From the NCBI GenBank assembly GCA_002304345.1, contig NEUU01000009.1, positions 1 through 64,000 of the forward strand: a stretch of 64,000 bases of DNA, read 5' to 3'. The notes below the pieces were generated by a model. The model did not search any database. It had not been told where the DNA came from and saw only the letters and a program-made list of their open reading frames with translations. The DNA comes from Verrucomicrobia bacterium Tous-C9LFEB (GTDB lineage: Bacteria > Verrucomicrobiota > Verrucomicrobiia > Methylacidiphilales > UBA1321). Position 1 is the first letter of the stretch. Each line of letters starts with the position of its first letter. The translations under genes and the position numbers were made by a program. This document shows positions 24,234 to 33,927 of this stretch, piece by piece.

Positions 24234-25250
24234 ATGAAGTCAAACGCCGAACGAGGTCGCTGCGGCGCTTACACGCTGATCGAGCTTCTGGCCGCGATGG
24301 CCACCTTGTGCGTGATTTTGCTGATGCTCTTTACGACGACGGGGATGGCGACTCTGGCGTGGAAGGAGAACTCTGCATCGACGGAGACGTTCCAGCAGGC
24401 GCGGACCGCGTTCTCGACCGTGACGCGGCGCTTGAGCCAGGCCACACTGAACAGTTACCGGGATTACTACAACACCGCATCGAGCCAGGGATTCACGTAT
24501 CCGGATTTGCCGGCGAACAAGACGGAGTATCGCACCCGTTCGGAACTTCATTTCCTCACCGGTCGAGCGGCGGACTTGATGCCCGATGCGAGCGCAACGC
24601 GGCCCACGCACGCGGTCTTTTTCCAGGCTCCGTTCGGATACCAGAAGAAAACGGATGGGCTGCGCTCGCTCCTGAATGTTTGCGGCTATTACGTGGAGTA
24701 TGGAGATGACAGTCAAAACCGGCCCAGTTTTACGTCGGCGTCGAGTGGAGCGAAAAAACGCAGCCGCTTGTATGAGGTCATGCAGCCGAGCGAGGAGTTT
24801 GCGCTCTACAAATCCGGCACGGCACGGGGATGGCTGACGGGGCTCGTCACCTCGTCACTCGCGGCGAACACGCACGCGTTGGCGGAGAATATCATCGCGT
24901 TAATCTTGCTGCCGCAACGGCGGCCGGACGATACCGATCTTGCGCCGCGTTATGCATACGATTCGCGCGCTTGGCTGAAGGGGCGGACGACGCTGGGAGA
25001 CTTGACGCAGAATCAACTGCCGCCACTGGTGCAGGTAACGATGGTGGTGATCGACGAGCCTTCGGCAAAGCGTCTGCAAGATCAGGATCAATTAAAGGAT
25101 CTGGTCGACGCCTCGCTATTTCAGGATGCCGCGCAGTTCAATGCGGATTGGCAACGGCTGCAGGACAAGTTGAAGGGCCAGTGCCGCTATCGCTGCTTTC
25201 AAACCACCGTCAGTCTGGCATCCTCCACTTGGAGCGAGAGTGCTCCGTAA
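24234..25250 (+). CDS. Verru_Chthon cassette protein C (PilW/GspJ-like pseudopilin)
   Basis: The 338-residue protein has a short leader and a prepilin-like helix, AYTLIELLAAMATLCVILLMLF, with Ala in place of the usual Gly before the Y (the peptidase prefers Gly, sometimes accepts Ala). The following TFQQARTAFSTVTRRLSQATLNSYRDYY segment is typical of PilW/GspJ-type minor pilins. Length and position fit cassette protein C. It should sit with B and A in a fibre-tip-like complex in the periplasm, as inferred from GspI-J-K. Confidence 0.78.
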   Translation: MKSNAERGRCGAYTLIELLAAMATLCVILLMLFTTTGMATLAWKENSASTETFQQARTAFSTVTRRLSQATLNSYRDYYNTASSQGFTYPDLPANKTEYRTRSELHFLTGRAADLMPDASATRPTHAVFFQAPFGYQKKTDGLRSLLNVCGYYVEYGDDSQNRPSFTSASSGAKKRSRLYEVMQPSEEFALYKSGTARGWLTGLVTSSLAANTHALAENIIALILLPQRRPDDTDLAPRYAYDSRAWLKGRTTLGDLTQNQLPPLVQVTMVVIDEPSAKRLQDQDQLKDLVDASLFQDAAQFNADWQRLQDKLKGQCRYRCFQTTVSLASSTWSESAP

Positions 25251-25259
25251 GAGAGTGAA

Positions 25260-28200
25260 GTGGCCATGCGGATTTTGACAAACAACGCGAAAAGGCAGAC
25301 GCGTTCGGGCATGGCGTTGATTCTCGTGATGTGCCTGCTGGTGCTGCTTTCGTGTTTGTTCATGGGCTATTTTTCGTCGATCACGGCCGAGCGGATCAGC
25401 GCGAAGAATTTTGCCGTGACGAATGAAACGCGGTTGCTGGCGGAATCAGCCGTGAACATCGTAATGTCGCAGATTGTGGAAGCGACGACGCGCGAACCCG
25501 ACTCGGCATGGACGTCGCAGCCGGGGATGATCCGGACCTTTGACGCCGATGGGAATCCGCTCCACTGCTACAAACTTTATTCCTCAAACAAGATGGTAGT
25601 GAAGGGCGGGTTTAATGCGCGAGCGCTTGTCTCGCAGGAAATACCGGAGGATTGGTCGGATCGGAAAGGGGAATTCATCGATCTGAATGCGCCATCGAAA
25701 CGACTGACCGGTTGGCGTTATCCGGTGGTGGACCCGACCGCCGCCAAGCAGGTGGAGGGATTCGCGCCGGACCCGAAGTTCGACGTAGCCATGCCGGTCC
25801 GCTGGATTTACGTACTGCGGAGTGGTCAGTTGGTGGTGGGCGTGCCGCAGGGCCGGGGGCGTTTAAAAATTGCCGCCGCGACGACGGAGAATCCGGTGGT
25901 GGGACGCATCGCGTTTTGGACCGATGACGAGACCTGCAAGGTGAATATCAATACCGCTTCCGAGGGTGTATTTTGGGAGACGCCGCGCACGCAGTCCTTG
26001 GCGGACCAGACGATGGCCATCCGCCAGCCTCGGAAGGGAGAATTTTCACGTTTCGCGGGCCATCCCGCCACGGTTTGCCTGAGCACCGTGCTTCCAAGTC
26101 TGGTGGGCAACGGAGCGCCGCGTTACGGCAAGATTTACGCGATGACCCCACGCATCGGCGCGACGGGCGGTTCGCAGGAAGGCACAATCGAAATCGCCAA
26201 TCAGAGCGACATTGCGGATAAACAGGACCGGTTATATGGGAGTTTGGACGAATTACTTTACTCGATGTCGAGGCAAACGAACAGCGGATTGGTCTCCAGC
26301 GAGATCGAACGCGGGCGCTTTTTTCTCACGGTGGCGAGCCGCTCTCCCGAGCTGAATTTATTCAATCGACCGCGCGTGACGCTCTGGCCGGTTCCTTTCA
26401 GTGAATCGAAACGCAGCGCCCTCGACCGGCTCATGGTGCTGTGCTCAACTATTCCGGGAGCAGGCAACGCGCGACTGTATTTCACCCGGCAGGATAACCG
26501 CAGCGCCACGGTTGATTATACGGGCGATGCCAAAAATCGAAAGCTCTACGAATATCTGCAGCAGTTGACCTCGCAGCCCGTGCCAGGATTTGGGGGAGGA
26601 TCACTGGCATCGAAATACGGCGGCACCGCGGGCCGGGATCAACTATTGACGGAGATTTTTGACTTCGTCCGCTGCGCGAATTTATTCGATCCAAACCTAC
26701 CCAAGAGCAGTGATCTCTACACCGCCAAGACCCCGGGGCAGGTGGTTCCGATCGCAATCGGCAACACGCATGGATTGGGTCGTTATCCCACATTGGCGGA
26801 AGCGGCCATTCAATTCTACGCCACGTCGACTGACAGTGGAACCGGAATGGTGAATGGCATGCGGGCGGCTTTGTTGCTGGCGTTGAGCAATCCGGCACAG
26901 GGCTATGCCGCGACCACTCCAAGCTATACGATTCGCGTGGCGACGAAGACGCCATTCTCCACCGATACCACCCCGACTTTTTCGTTCACGGGGGACATCG
27001 ATCGGTCGAAGATGTCCACGTCCACGGAGTCGTCTCTGCTGGGTGGGGAGGAGAGTTTTGCGCGGCTCATCTCGGCTTCGTATCCCTATGTGTTGAAGGC
27101 GGACATTCCAGTAACGGGCGGAAAATTCAATTTCGGTGGAGGCGTGATCGAAGTCTCGTTTCTTCCCAACGCCACGGCATCGCAGTCGGTACAAACGGTT
27201 CAGGTGAAATTCCCAAAGATCACCACCACACTGGCCGCGCCATTGATGCCGCCCGCGACGGGAAGTTATGCGGGCTGGTCCGATTACTCGAAGCGCAGGG
27301 AGCATGTGAGCGATCCGAACTACTTTCAATTCGACGTGGTGCGGAGCGTGACGCCGCTGGGTGGAGATTGTCGCCTGACGGCGGGAATGTCGACGGTGTT
27401 GACTCCGGAAGAGGGCGGACCCGCGTGTCTGGCTCCGCTCTCTGAGACGGACTATCTGGATGCCACCAAAGCACGGGTCTTTAGCCTGCGGACTCCCGGC
27501 GGTGAATACTATACCGACGCAAAAGGCCCCGCTTTGAGCGAGGGAGATTGGGACAATGGCGTTGGCAATACACCGGATGGAGCCTACATCGGCAAGCCGG
27601 ATGAGGGCTCCGTTACGAGCAACAGTTCCGGCCTGCCGTACTTCAATGGCGATACGACGGCGGTAAATGAAAAATTCTATTTCAATCAACGGCAGATTGC
27701 TTCGCCTGTCGCGCTGGGTTCGCTGCCCACGGGCGTGGTCTTGGGGACACCCTGGCAGACGTTGCTGTTCAATCCGCATCCGACGGCGAATGCCCATCCC
27801 GGAGGAAATGCGCCCCCTGATTTTCTGTGGCTTGATCTATTCTGCGTGCCGACGGTCGAGCCGTATGCCTTGAGCAGTCCGCTGACGGCCAGTGGCCGGG
27901 TGAATTTGAATTATGAGATGGTTCCTTTCACCGGAATGGTGCGGACCACGGCGTTGCGGGCGGCGTTGAAGTCGACGAGGATTCTGGCGATACCAACAGG
28001 CGAGACGACTTACAAAAAGGGGAGTCCCGTGGCGAGCTCCTACTACCATGCGATCTCGGCCGAGGAGACGTTGAAGGGATTTGACCAGCGTTTTTCGGAT
28101 GGAGACGTCTATCGCGCGGCGGCAGAAGTTTGTAATCTTGAGCTTGTGCCGGACGGAGTGACTTTCGGTGGCGTGAAAGTATGGTGGCAGGGGCAAACGT

Positions 28201-28499
28201 TGACCGGGGATAATTCGCGGGAGATGCCGTACAACCATTTGTATCCCTTGCTCACGACCCAGTCGAATGCCTATCAGGTTCATTGTCGCGCCCAATCCTT
28301 AATCAAAGGGTCGGGCTCCGATCCGCAGATCTGGGAGGAAGGCCGCGATGTGGTCAGTGGCGAATACCGTGTGTCCTCCGTGATCGAGCGTTGGATAGAT
28401 CCGAATGATTCGCGGCTGCAAACGGTGGACGTATTCGACAAGAGCCTCACGCCGTACTATCGCTTTCGCGTCGTCAGCACAGCGCCGTTTGTGCCGTAA
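25260..28499 (+). CDS. Verru_Chthon cassette protein A (GspK/PilX-like, very large)
   Basis: The 1079-residue protein has a basic N-terminus, then SGMALILVMCLLVLLSCLFMGYFSS, a PilX/GspK-type membrane helix, and ETRLLAESAVNIVMSQI. Around residues 222-235, FWTDDETCKVNINTAS recalls the conserved E-x-x-K-x-N-L-N-T region of GspK. The remaining large body (from about residue 300) has no recognised domain and is rich in Thr, Ser and Pro, suggesting an extended extracellular part. GspK alone is about 320 residues, so this is far larger. GTG 25260 and ATG 25266 are both possible starts. It ends 3 bp before the convergent flavoprotein gene. Confidence 0.8.
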   Translation: MAMRILTNNAKRQTRSGMALILVMCLLVLLSCLFMGYFSSITAERISAKNFAVTNETRLLAESAVNIVMSQIVEATTREPDSAWTSQPGMIRTFDADGNPLHCYKLYSSNKMVVKGGFNARALVSQEIPEDWSDRKGEFIDLNAPSKRLTGWRYPVVDPTAAKQVEGFAPDPKFDVAMPVRWIYVLRSGQLVVGVPQGRGRLKIAAATTENPVVGRIAFWTDDETCKVNINTASEGVFWETPRTQSLADQTMAIRQPRKGEFSRFAGHPATVCLSTVLPSLVGNGAPRYGKIYAMTPRIGATGGSQEGTIEIANQSDIADKQDRLYGSLDELLYSMSRQTNSGLVSSEIERGRFFLTVASRSPELNLFNRPRVTLWPVPFSESKRSALDRLMVLCSTIPGAGNARLYFTRQDNRSATVDYTGDAKNRKLYEYLQQLTSQPVPGFGGGSLASKYGGTAGRDQLLTEIFDFVRCANLFDPNLPKSSDLYTAKTPGQVVPIAIGNTHGLGRYPTLAEAAIQFYATSTDSGTGMVNGMRAALLLALSNPAQGYAATTPSYTIRVATKTPFSTDTTPTFSFTGDIDRSKMSTSTESSLLGGEESFARLISASYPYVLKADIPVTGGKFNFGGGVIEVSFLPNATASQSVQTVQVKFPKITTTLAAPLMPPATGSYAGWSDYSKRREHVSDPNYFQFDVVRSVTPLGGDCRLTAGMSTVLTPEEGGPACLAPLSETDYLDATKARVFSLRTPGGEYYTDAKGPALSEGDWDNGVGNTPDGAYIGKPDEGSVTSNSSGLPYFNGDTTAVNEKFYFNQRQIASPVALGSLPTGVVLGTPWQTLLFNPHPTANAHPGGNAPPDFLWLDLFCVPTVEPYALSSPLTASGRVNLNYEMVPFTGMVRTTALRAALKSTRILAIPTGETTYKKGSPVASSYYHAISAEETLKGFDQRFSDGDVYRAAAEVCNLELVPDGVTFGGVKVWWQGQTLTGDNSREMPYNHLYPLLTTQSNAYQVHCRAQSLIKGSGSDPQIWEEGRDVVSGEYRVSSVIERWIDPNDSRLQTVDVFDKSLTPYYRFRVVSTAPFVP

Positions 28500-28502
28500 A
28501 TA

Positions 28503-29888
28503 CTAAACCGACGGGAGCGGTCCCGAGACAATGCGGCGGGCGGCTTCCTGAATGGCTTCGGAAAGCGTGGGACGGGCGCAGACGGAGCGGGCGAGCTGTT
28601 GCACGGTGGCCTCGAGTTTGAGGGCGAGCGTTACTTGCGCGATCAACTCCGACGCATGCGAGCCGATGATCAAGCCGCCCAAGAGACGGCCCGTGTCTTC
28701 CTCTGCGATCAATTTGACGAAACCATCGAGTTCGCCCATCGCGAGCGCGCGGCCCACGTTGCGGAAGGGGCAGCGACCGACGCGAATGCGCAGCCCCATC
28801 TCCAGCGCGGTGTTTTCACTGAGGCCGACCGAGGTGATTTCCGGATTGGTCAACACGCAGAACGGGATGTGTTTGAAATCCATGCTTGAGGTGTCGCCGA
28901 GCGCGTGACTGACGGCAACCTCGGCCTGGGCGGCAGCGGAATGCGAGAGGAGGCTGCGGCCGTTGACGTCGCCAATGGCGTAGACGTGGCGCAGGTTGGT
29001 CTGGAGATGCTCGTTCACGTCGATGGCGCGGCCATGGGCGATGCTCACGCGGTCAAGGCCGAGCGTATCGATATTGGGATGGCGACCGATGCTGAGGAGG
29101 ATTTTTTCTTCCTGCAGAAGCGCACCGCCTTCGAGATGGGCGACGGCGCGGGAAGCGTTGGCGTCGTAGGTGATCTTCTCCACGCGGGAGTTGAGGAGGA
29201 CGCGGACGCCAGCCTGTTCGAATTTTCCCTGCAGATATTGTCCCGCCTCGGGTTCGATCTCGGGAAGGAGATGGGCTCCGGCTTCGACGATGGTGATCTT
29301 GGCGCCGAGCGTACTGTAGACGCCGCAAAGCTCGCACCCGATGTAACCGCCGCCGACGATGAGCAAGCGTGGAGGCAACGTGGTGAGGTGGACAAAATCG
29401 TTGCTCGTGCCGGTGAGGGGGCGAGCTTCCTCTTCGATATGAGGAAAGGAGGTGGCGTGCGAGCCGGTGGCCAGAATGATTTTTTTACCTTCAATCATTT
29501 CCTCGTGTCCATTGTGGTGGACTTTGAGGATATTGGGCGATTCGAAAGAAGCGGTGCCACGGAGGACTTCCACGCCATTGCGGTGCAGCAGGCGGTCGAG
29601 TTCCTCGGCGAGCTTGGCGATGACCAGACGCTGGCGGTTGACCCATGTGGCGAGGCTGGCGCTGACATGGGGAATGGTGACGCCGTAATCTTCGCCATGG
29701 CGGGCGTGCAATAACATCTTCGCGCTGGCCACGAGGCTTTTGACCGGAATGCAGCCCCAGTGGAGGTTGACTCCGCCGATCTGGTTGCGTTCGATCAGGG
29801 CAACGCTGGACTTGCGTTGGGCGGCAAGAATGGCCGCAGTACTTCCCCCCGAGCCCGAACCAACGATGACGAAATCGTATTTTTTCAT
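28503..29888 (-). CDS. Pyridine nucleotide-disulfide oxidoreductase family flavoprotein, atypical active site
   Basis: The 461-residue protein has the full dihydrolipoamide dehydrogenase fold: FAD-binding GSGSGG (10-15), NAD-binding GGGYIG, the FAD motif YAIGDVNG, and a C-terminal dimerisation domain. The redox site reads GGVNLHWGCIPVK (38-50), so the first active-site Cys is Asn41 and only C46 remains; the C-terminal HPTLSE motif is RPTLSE with R439 replacing the His base. It therefore cannot form the usual disulfide. It resembles in spirit the soluble transhydrogenase and quinone-reductase members that also lack the pair. Electron partner unknown. It stands alone on minus. Confidence 0.82.
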   Translation of the reverse strand: MKKYDFVIVGSGSGGSTAAILAAQRKSSVALIERNQIGGVNLHWGCIPVKSLVASAKMLLHARHGEDYGVTIPHVSASLATWVNRQRLVIAKLAEELDRLLHRNGVEVLRGTASFESPNILKVHHNGHEEMIEGKKIILATGSHATSFPHIEEEARPLTGTSNDFVHLTTLPPRLLIVGGGYIGCELCGVYSTLGAKITIVEAGAHLLPEIEPEAGQYLQGKFEQAGVRVLLNSRVEKITYDANASRAVAHLEGGALLQEEKILLSIGRHPNIDTLGLDRVSIAHGRAIDVNEHLQTNLRHVYAIGDVNGRSLLSHSAAAQAEVAVSHALGDTSSMDFKHIPFCVLTNPEITSVGLSENTALEMGLRIRVGRCPFRNVGRALAMGELDGFVKLIAEEDTGRLLGGLIIGSHASELIAQVTLALKLEATVQQLARSVCARPTLSEAIQEAARRIVSGPLPSV

Positions 29889-30014
29889 GAGACAGTCCCC
29901 AAGGCGTTCCCCATTGTTGCCTGAATCGACTTAAAGTTTCAATGCCGTCCTTTGCCATCGATGCTTTTTTTTACCGGACTTGAGTTTCCCCTCAGTGACT
30001 GAGTAAGCTAGAGC

Positions 30015-30950
30015 ATGGAAAAGCCGTTGGTGAGCTTCTGCATTCCCGTGCGCAATACCGAGCGGTGGTTGCGGCAGGCTGTGGACAGCGCTCTCAGCCA
30101 AACCTGGGGGCAGTATGAGGTCATTGTGGTGGATGACGGCTCCACGGACGGCACACGCGGGATTCTGGAATCCTACGGCGCGCGCATTCTCTGGCAGTCG
30201 ACACCGCCGCGTGGTGGTAATGCGGCCCGCAATCTCGCGCTGACCCTCTCCCGCGGGGAGTGGATTCAATTTCTGGACGCGGACGATTATCTCCTGCCGG
30301 ATAAAATCGAATCGCAGTGGAACGAGACGAATGGATTTCAGGACGTGGACTTGATTCTCTCTCCAGAATGGCGCGAGACGTGGCTGGATGAAGAAGCGGT
30401 GGGCCGGACGCGTCAACCCGTGCCGGATGGTCATGATTTATTCGAGCAATGGCTGCGCTGGGAATGGCCCGGCACGCAGGGTGGGCTGTGGCGTCGTGGA
30501 GCGCTGGAATCGGTCGGGGCTTGGAATCAGGCGATTCCCTGCTGTCAGGACTACGAGCTCTATGCGCGTGCGTTGCGGCAGGGGGTGAAAGTTCGGTGGA
30601 CACAACAGCCCTTGAGTGTGTATCGCCTCTGGTCGGAACAAACGGTGTGCCGTCGCGATCCGAAGCAGCTCGTGGAGATCAAGACCGCTCTGATCGATTC
30701 CATGATTGATTTCCTGAAGGAACAGAATCGCTGGAATGACTCCCTCGCTACGGCGGCTGGACAGACTTGTTTTGAAATGTGCCGCACGCTGGCGCTCACC
30801 GATTTGGAATTGGCGACCCGGTATTATGAACAACGCGCGGCGCGTGATTTGATTCAGCTCACAGGACCGGCGGCGACAGGACGCTATCGTTTGGCGCATC
30901 GGTGGCTGGGATTTGCCGGCGCGGAACGTTTGGCCCGAATACTGAGATGA
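30015..30950 (+). CDS. Family 2 glycosyltransferase
   Basis: The 311-residue GT-A enzyme has the DDGSTDGT nucleotide-sugar site (about 39-46) and the DADD metal site (about 91-94), then an acceptor region with the WRRGALESVGAW segment. It adds a sugar from a nucleotide donor to a lipid-linked chain on the cytoplasmic face. It starts a run of five coupled genes (ATGA overlaps). It lies divergent from the flavoprotein gene; the intervening 125 bp should hold the promoter. Donor and linkage are not predictable. Confidence 0.88.
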   Translation: MEKPLVSFCIPVRNTERWLRQAVDSALSQTWGQYEVIVVDDGSTDGTRGILESYGARILWQSTPPRGGNAARNLALTLSRGEWIQFLDADDYLLPDKIESQWNETNGFQDVDLILSPEWRETWLDEEAVGRTRQPVPDGHDLFEQWLRWEWPGTQGGLWRRGALESVGAWNQAIPCCQDYELYARALRQGVKVRWTQQPLSVYRLWSEQTVCRRDPKQLVEIKTALIDSMIDFLKEQNRWNDSLATAAGQTCFEMCRTLALTDLELATRYYEQRAARDLIQLTGPAATGRYRLAHRWLGFAGAERLARILR

Positions 30951-31837
30951 GTGCGCTCCCTTACACGATCATCATTGCGACATGCCAGCGACCCGAGCCA
31001 TTGCGCCGGGCCTTGGCAAGCATCGTGGCGCAAACTTGTCCGCCGGAACGGGTGATTGTGGTGGATGCGCAGGTGGGCTTGAGTTCGGAGCCTGTTGTCC
31101 GTGAGTTTTCGCGGGTAATGCCCGTGCACTACGTACGCAGCGAGGTGGCGAGTGCGGCGGAACAGCGCAATCAGGGAATCGATTTATGCGATTCTCCCTA
31201 CGTCGTGTTTCTCGATGACGATGCCGTGCTGTACCCAAGGACCCTCGAGCAATTGGCAGCGGTGTTTCGCGAGCAGGGTGAGGTCGTGGGCGGAGTTTCG
31301 GCCCGGATGGAGGGCTTTGAGCTGCCGATGCCGGGCAAACGACTCTGGTGGTATTACCGATTGCAGGCCGGATACAGTCATCCCACGTATGGCGGAAAAC
31401 TGTTCGGTCCGGCGATCAATACGATCGCTTGTTACGAAGGAGCGAGTGAGGCATTGATTCCGGCGGATTGGCTGTCAACCTGTTGCGTGATGTACCGGAC
31501 TGATTTGGTGCGCCGTGAGAGATTCCCTGATTTCTCCGGCTATAGTTACATGGAGGATGTCCATCTTTCCTCGCGAATTGCCCGGACGCATGCGCTGTAC
31601 TGGCATGCCTTGGTGCCCTTCAAACATGAGGATGCTTCGAGCGCCTTCAAGCGTTCCCGTGTGGCCATGGTGCGCCATCGCTTGCAGAACCAGCGTCGCG
31701 TGGCGCAGGAGGTGATGGGGCAATCGGGAATAATTTTCGAGGCGAAGTTCCTGTTGCATCGACTGGTGACATCCCTGGCAATCCTGCGGCGGCGCGGTCC
31801 GGGATGGATGGACGAATTGACCGGGCTGTGGACATGA
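30947..31837 (+). CDS. Family 2 glycosyltransferase
   Basis: The 296-residue GT-A enzyme begins with YTIIIATCQRPEPLRRAL and has FLDDDAVLYP as the metal-binding DxD-type motif (about 87-96). The mid part, GYSYMEDVHLSSRI, holds the catalytic-base-like acidic ED. Start ATG overlaps the upstream stop (ATGA). It probably works in the same exopolysaccharide pathway as its neighbours. Confidence 0.86.
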   Translation: MSALPYTIIIATCQRPEPLRRALASIVAQTCPPERVIVVDAQVGLSSEPVVREFSRVMPVHYVRSEVASAAEQRNQGIDLCDSPYVVFLDDDAVLYPRTLEQLAAVFREQGEVVGGVSARMEGFELPMPGKRLWWYYRLQAGYSHPTYGGKLFGPAINTIACYEGASEALIPADWLSTCCVMYRTDLVRRERFPDFSGYSYMEDVHLSSRIARTHALYWHALVPFKHEDASSAFKRSRVAMVRHRLQNQRRVAQEVMGQSGIIFEAKFLLHRLVTSLAILRRRGPGWMDELTGLWT

Positions 31838-33927
31838 CGTTGTACTCGGCTCATTACCCCTTGCGGTGCGCGGTTTCCATCGCCACGCACAACCGGCTTT
31901 CCGAGTTGGAAAGAACCTGCCGGGTCGTGGCTTCGCTGACTCCTGCTCCAGACGAAGTGTGGGTGGTCGCGGACGGCTGCACCGATGGCACTGTGGCATT
32001 TCTCCGCGAGCGGTATCCTTTTTTTCGCCTGATCGAACATGAGGTGTCGCAAGGGCACGTGCGGTCCCGCGACGAAATCATCCGACGTACGGATTGCGAT
32101 ATCGTGCTGGTGCTCGACGACGATAGTCATCCCGTGGAAAAAGATTTCATCTCGCGCCTGCGTCAACTTTTTGCGTGGAGACCGAAACTGGCCGTGGCGT
32201 CAATTCCGCAACAGACGGACGAATTTCCCGAGACATTGGAGTGCGAGGATTTCGGACCGCCCCAGTTTGTGGGATCGTATTCGAATGCGAGCGCTGCGTT
32301 GCGACGCAGTGTCTATTTGCAACTAGGCGGGTATGACATGGATTTCTTTCATGCCTACGACGAGGTCGATTATGCCCTGCGGGCTGTGGCGGCCGGGTAT
32401 GAGATTTATCGTCCGGCGCACATGACGATTCGGCATCGCTTTTCTTCGCTGAATCGTGACGAAGTGCGCATGCACCATTTGCATGGCCGTTACGAGCAGG
32501 CCAGCGTCTGGCGTCGGTGCCCGTGGCCGTATGCCATCCCTGTGGCCCTTTTTCGCGCGGTGCGACAGGCGCACTATGCTTGGAAGCGTGGTTGGTTGGC
32601 GCGCGAGCCGGAATGGTGGGCGCAGGCCATGGCGGATTTTTCCCGCAACATCAAACGGCGCAAACTGGTGGGTTGGCCTGCCTACCGGGAGTGGATGGGA
32701 CTGATGCGACGACCGGCTCGCAGCGAGGCTGCATGGACCCGTGTACAAACGGCCATGGGAATCGTGCCGGAGGTGGAGGATCAATTGGAACGGCCACGGG
32801 TTTCCATCGCGGCGACCAATCCGTGTCATCTGTATTCCCTGGCGCGAGTGCTGGCGCGGGAGAATGCGCTGGGCACGTATTATTCCGGCTATCCAAAATG
32901 GAAACTGCCGGGGAGCGAGGCGGTTCCGGTGGAGACCCACAGCCTCCGCACCTTGGCGGTCTACGGTTCTCTGCGAATTCTGCCGCCCGCGCTGCGACCG
33001 CCTTCCGGGTGGATGTTTCGTTGGCAGGATGAAGCTTTTGATCGTTGGGTCTCGCGTCATTTGGGCTCGGTCGACTTTCTGCATGGCCTGCCCGGTCAAT
33101 GTCTCCAATCTTTCCGGATCGCGCGCGAAAAAGGCATCCGCACGGTGTTAAACCATGCCACCGGACCGGTGCCGAGCTTGTTGCGCGTGCTGAAGCCCGA
33201 GTATGAGCGGGCCGGACTCAATGTAAGCGAGGTCACCTCGTGGGATGACGAGGCGCAGCGATTGCGCCGGGCGGAAATGGCCTTGGCGGATTACCATTGC
33301 GTGGCATCGACCATCGTGCGCGATCAACTCATTCAGGATGAAGGCGTGGCGGCGGATCGCATCTGGGTAATTCCGTATGGGGCAGATCAGGATATTTTTT
33401 ATCCGCGTCACACGGAAGGACCGAAGGATTTTCGCATCGTCTACGCGGGGCAATACACGTTGCGCAAGGGGCTCCGCTTTTTGCTCGCCGCTTTGGCCGA
33501 GGTGGGGCAGCCAGATTGGCGACTGGATTGCTATGGGCCGCAAATTGACAGTACGCCGCCGGATTTTGCCGAACGTCCGCGTTGTCCCGTGACTTATCAC
33601 GGAGCGGTTTCCGCCCGGCAACTGGCCCGGATTTTCCGGGAGAGTTCGGTGCTCGTGCTACCCTCATTGGAAGAAGGATTCGGTCTTGTGGTGGTGCAGG
33701 CCCTCAACTGTGGAGTGCCGTGCATTGTCAGCGACAGCGTGGGCGCCAAGGACTTGATTGAGCCCCGCAAGAATGGATCGATTTTTCCGACCGGGGATGC
33801 TAAAGCCTTGGCCGAGGAACTGGCATGGTGGCGCGCGCATCCGCAAGGCGCGCCAACCCGGCTTTACCCGTGGGAAGAACCGGCGCGAAAACTCATTGAA
33901 CTAAGCCAATTGGCCGTCACTGCATGA
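31834..33927 (+). CDS. Bifunctional glycosyltransferase, GT2-GT4 fusion
   Basis: The 697-residue protein joins two transferases. The N-terminal GT2 part (about 1-290) has VADGCTDGT, LVLDDDSHP and AYDEVDYALR. The C-terminal GT4 part (about 320-697) has VYAGQYTLRKGLRFLL and the GT-B E-x7-E element PSLEEGFGLVVVQAL, then GVPCIVSDSVGAKDLI. Coupling two sugar additions in one chain may ensure consecutive steps of one repeat unit. The start ATG overlaps the previous stop by 4 bp. Confidence 0.87.
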   Translation: MTLYSAHYPLRCAVSIATHNRLSELERTCRVVASLTPAPDEVWVVADGCTDGTVAFLRERYPFFRLIEHEVSQGHVRSRDEIIRRTDCDIVLVLDDDSHPVEKDFISRLRQLFAWRPKLAVASIPQQTDEFPETLECEDFGPPQFVGSYSNASAALRRSVYLQLGGYDMDFFHAYDEVDYALRAVAAGYEIYRPAHMTIRHRFSSLNRDEVRMHHLHGRYEQASVWRRCPWPYAIPVALFRAVRQAHYAWKRGWLAREPEWWAQAMADFSRNIKRRKLVGWPAYREWMGLMRRPARSEAAWTRVQTAMGIVPEVEDQLERPRVSIAATNPCHLYSLARVLARENALGTYYSGYPKWKLPGSEAVPVETHSLRTLAVYGSLRILPPALRPPSGWMFRWQDEAFDRWVSRHLGSVDFLHGLPGQCLQSFRIAREKGIRTVLNHATGPVPSLLRVLKPEYERAGLNVSEVTSWDDEAQRLRRAEMALADYHCVASTIVRDQLIQDEGVAADRIWVIPYGADQDIFYPRHTEGPKDFRIVYAGQYTLRKGLRFLLAALAEVGQPDWRLDCYGPQIDSTPPDFAERPRCPVTYHGAVSARQLARIFRESSVLVLPSLEEGFGLVVVQALNCGVPCIVSDSVGAKDLIEPRKNGSIFPTGDAKALAEELAWWRAHPQGAPTRLYPWEEPARKLIELSQLAVTA

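Noticed and set aside
26697-27797. 366-residue minus-strand frame
   Set aside because: Antisense to cassette protein A; Arg-rich with no motif.
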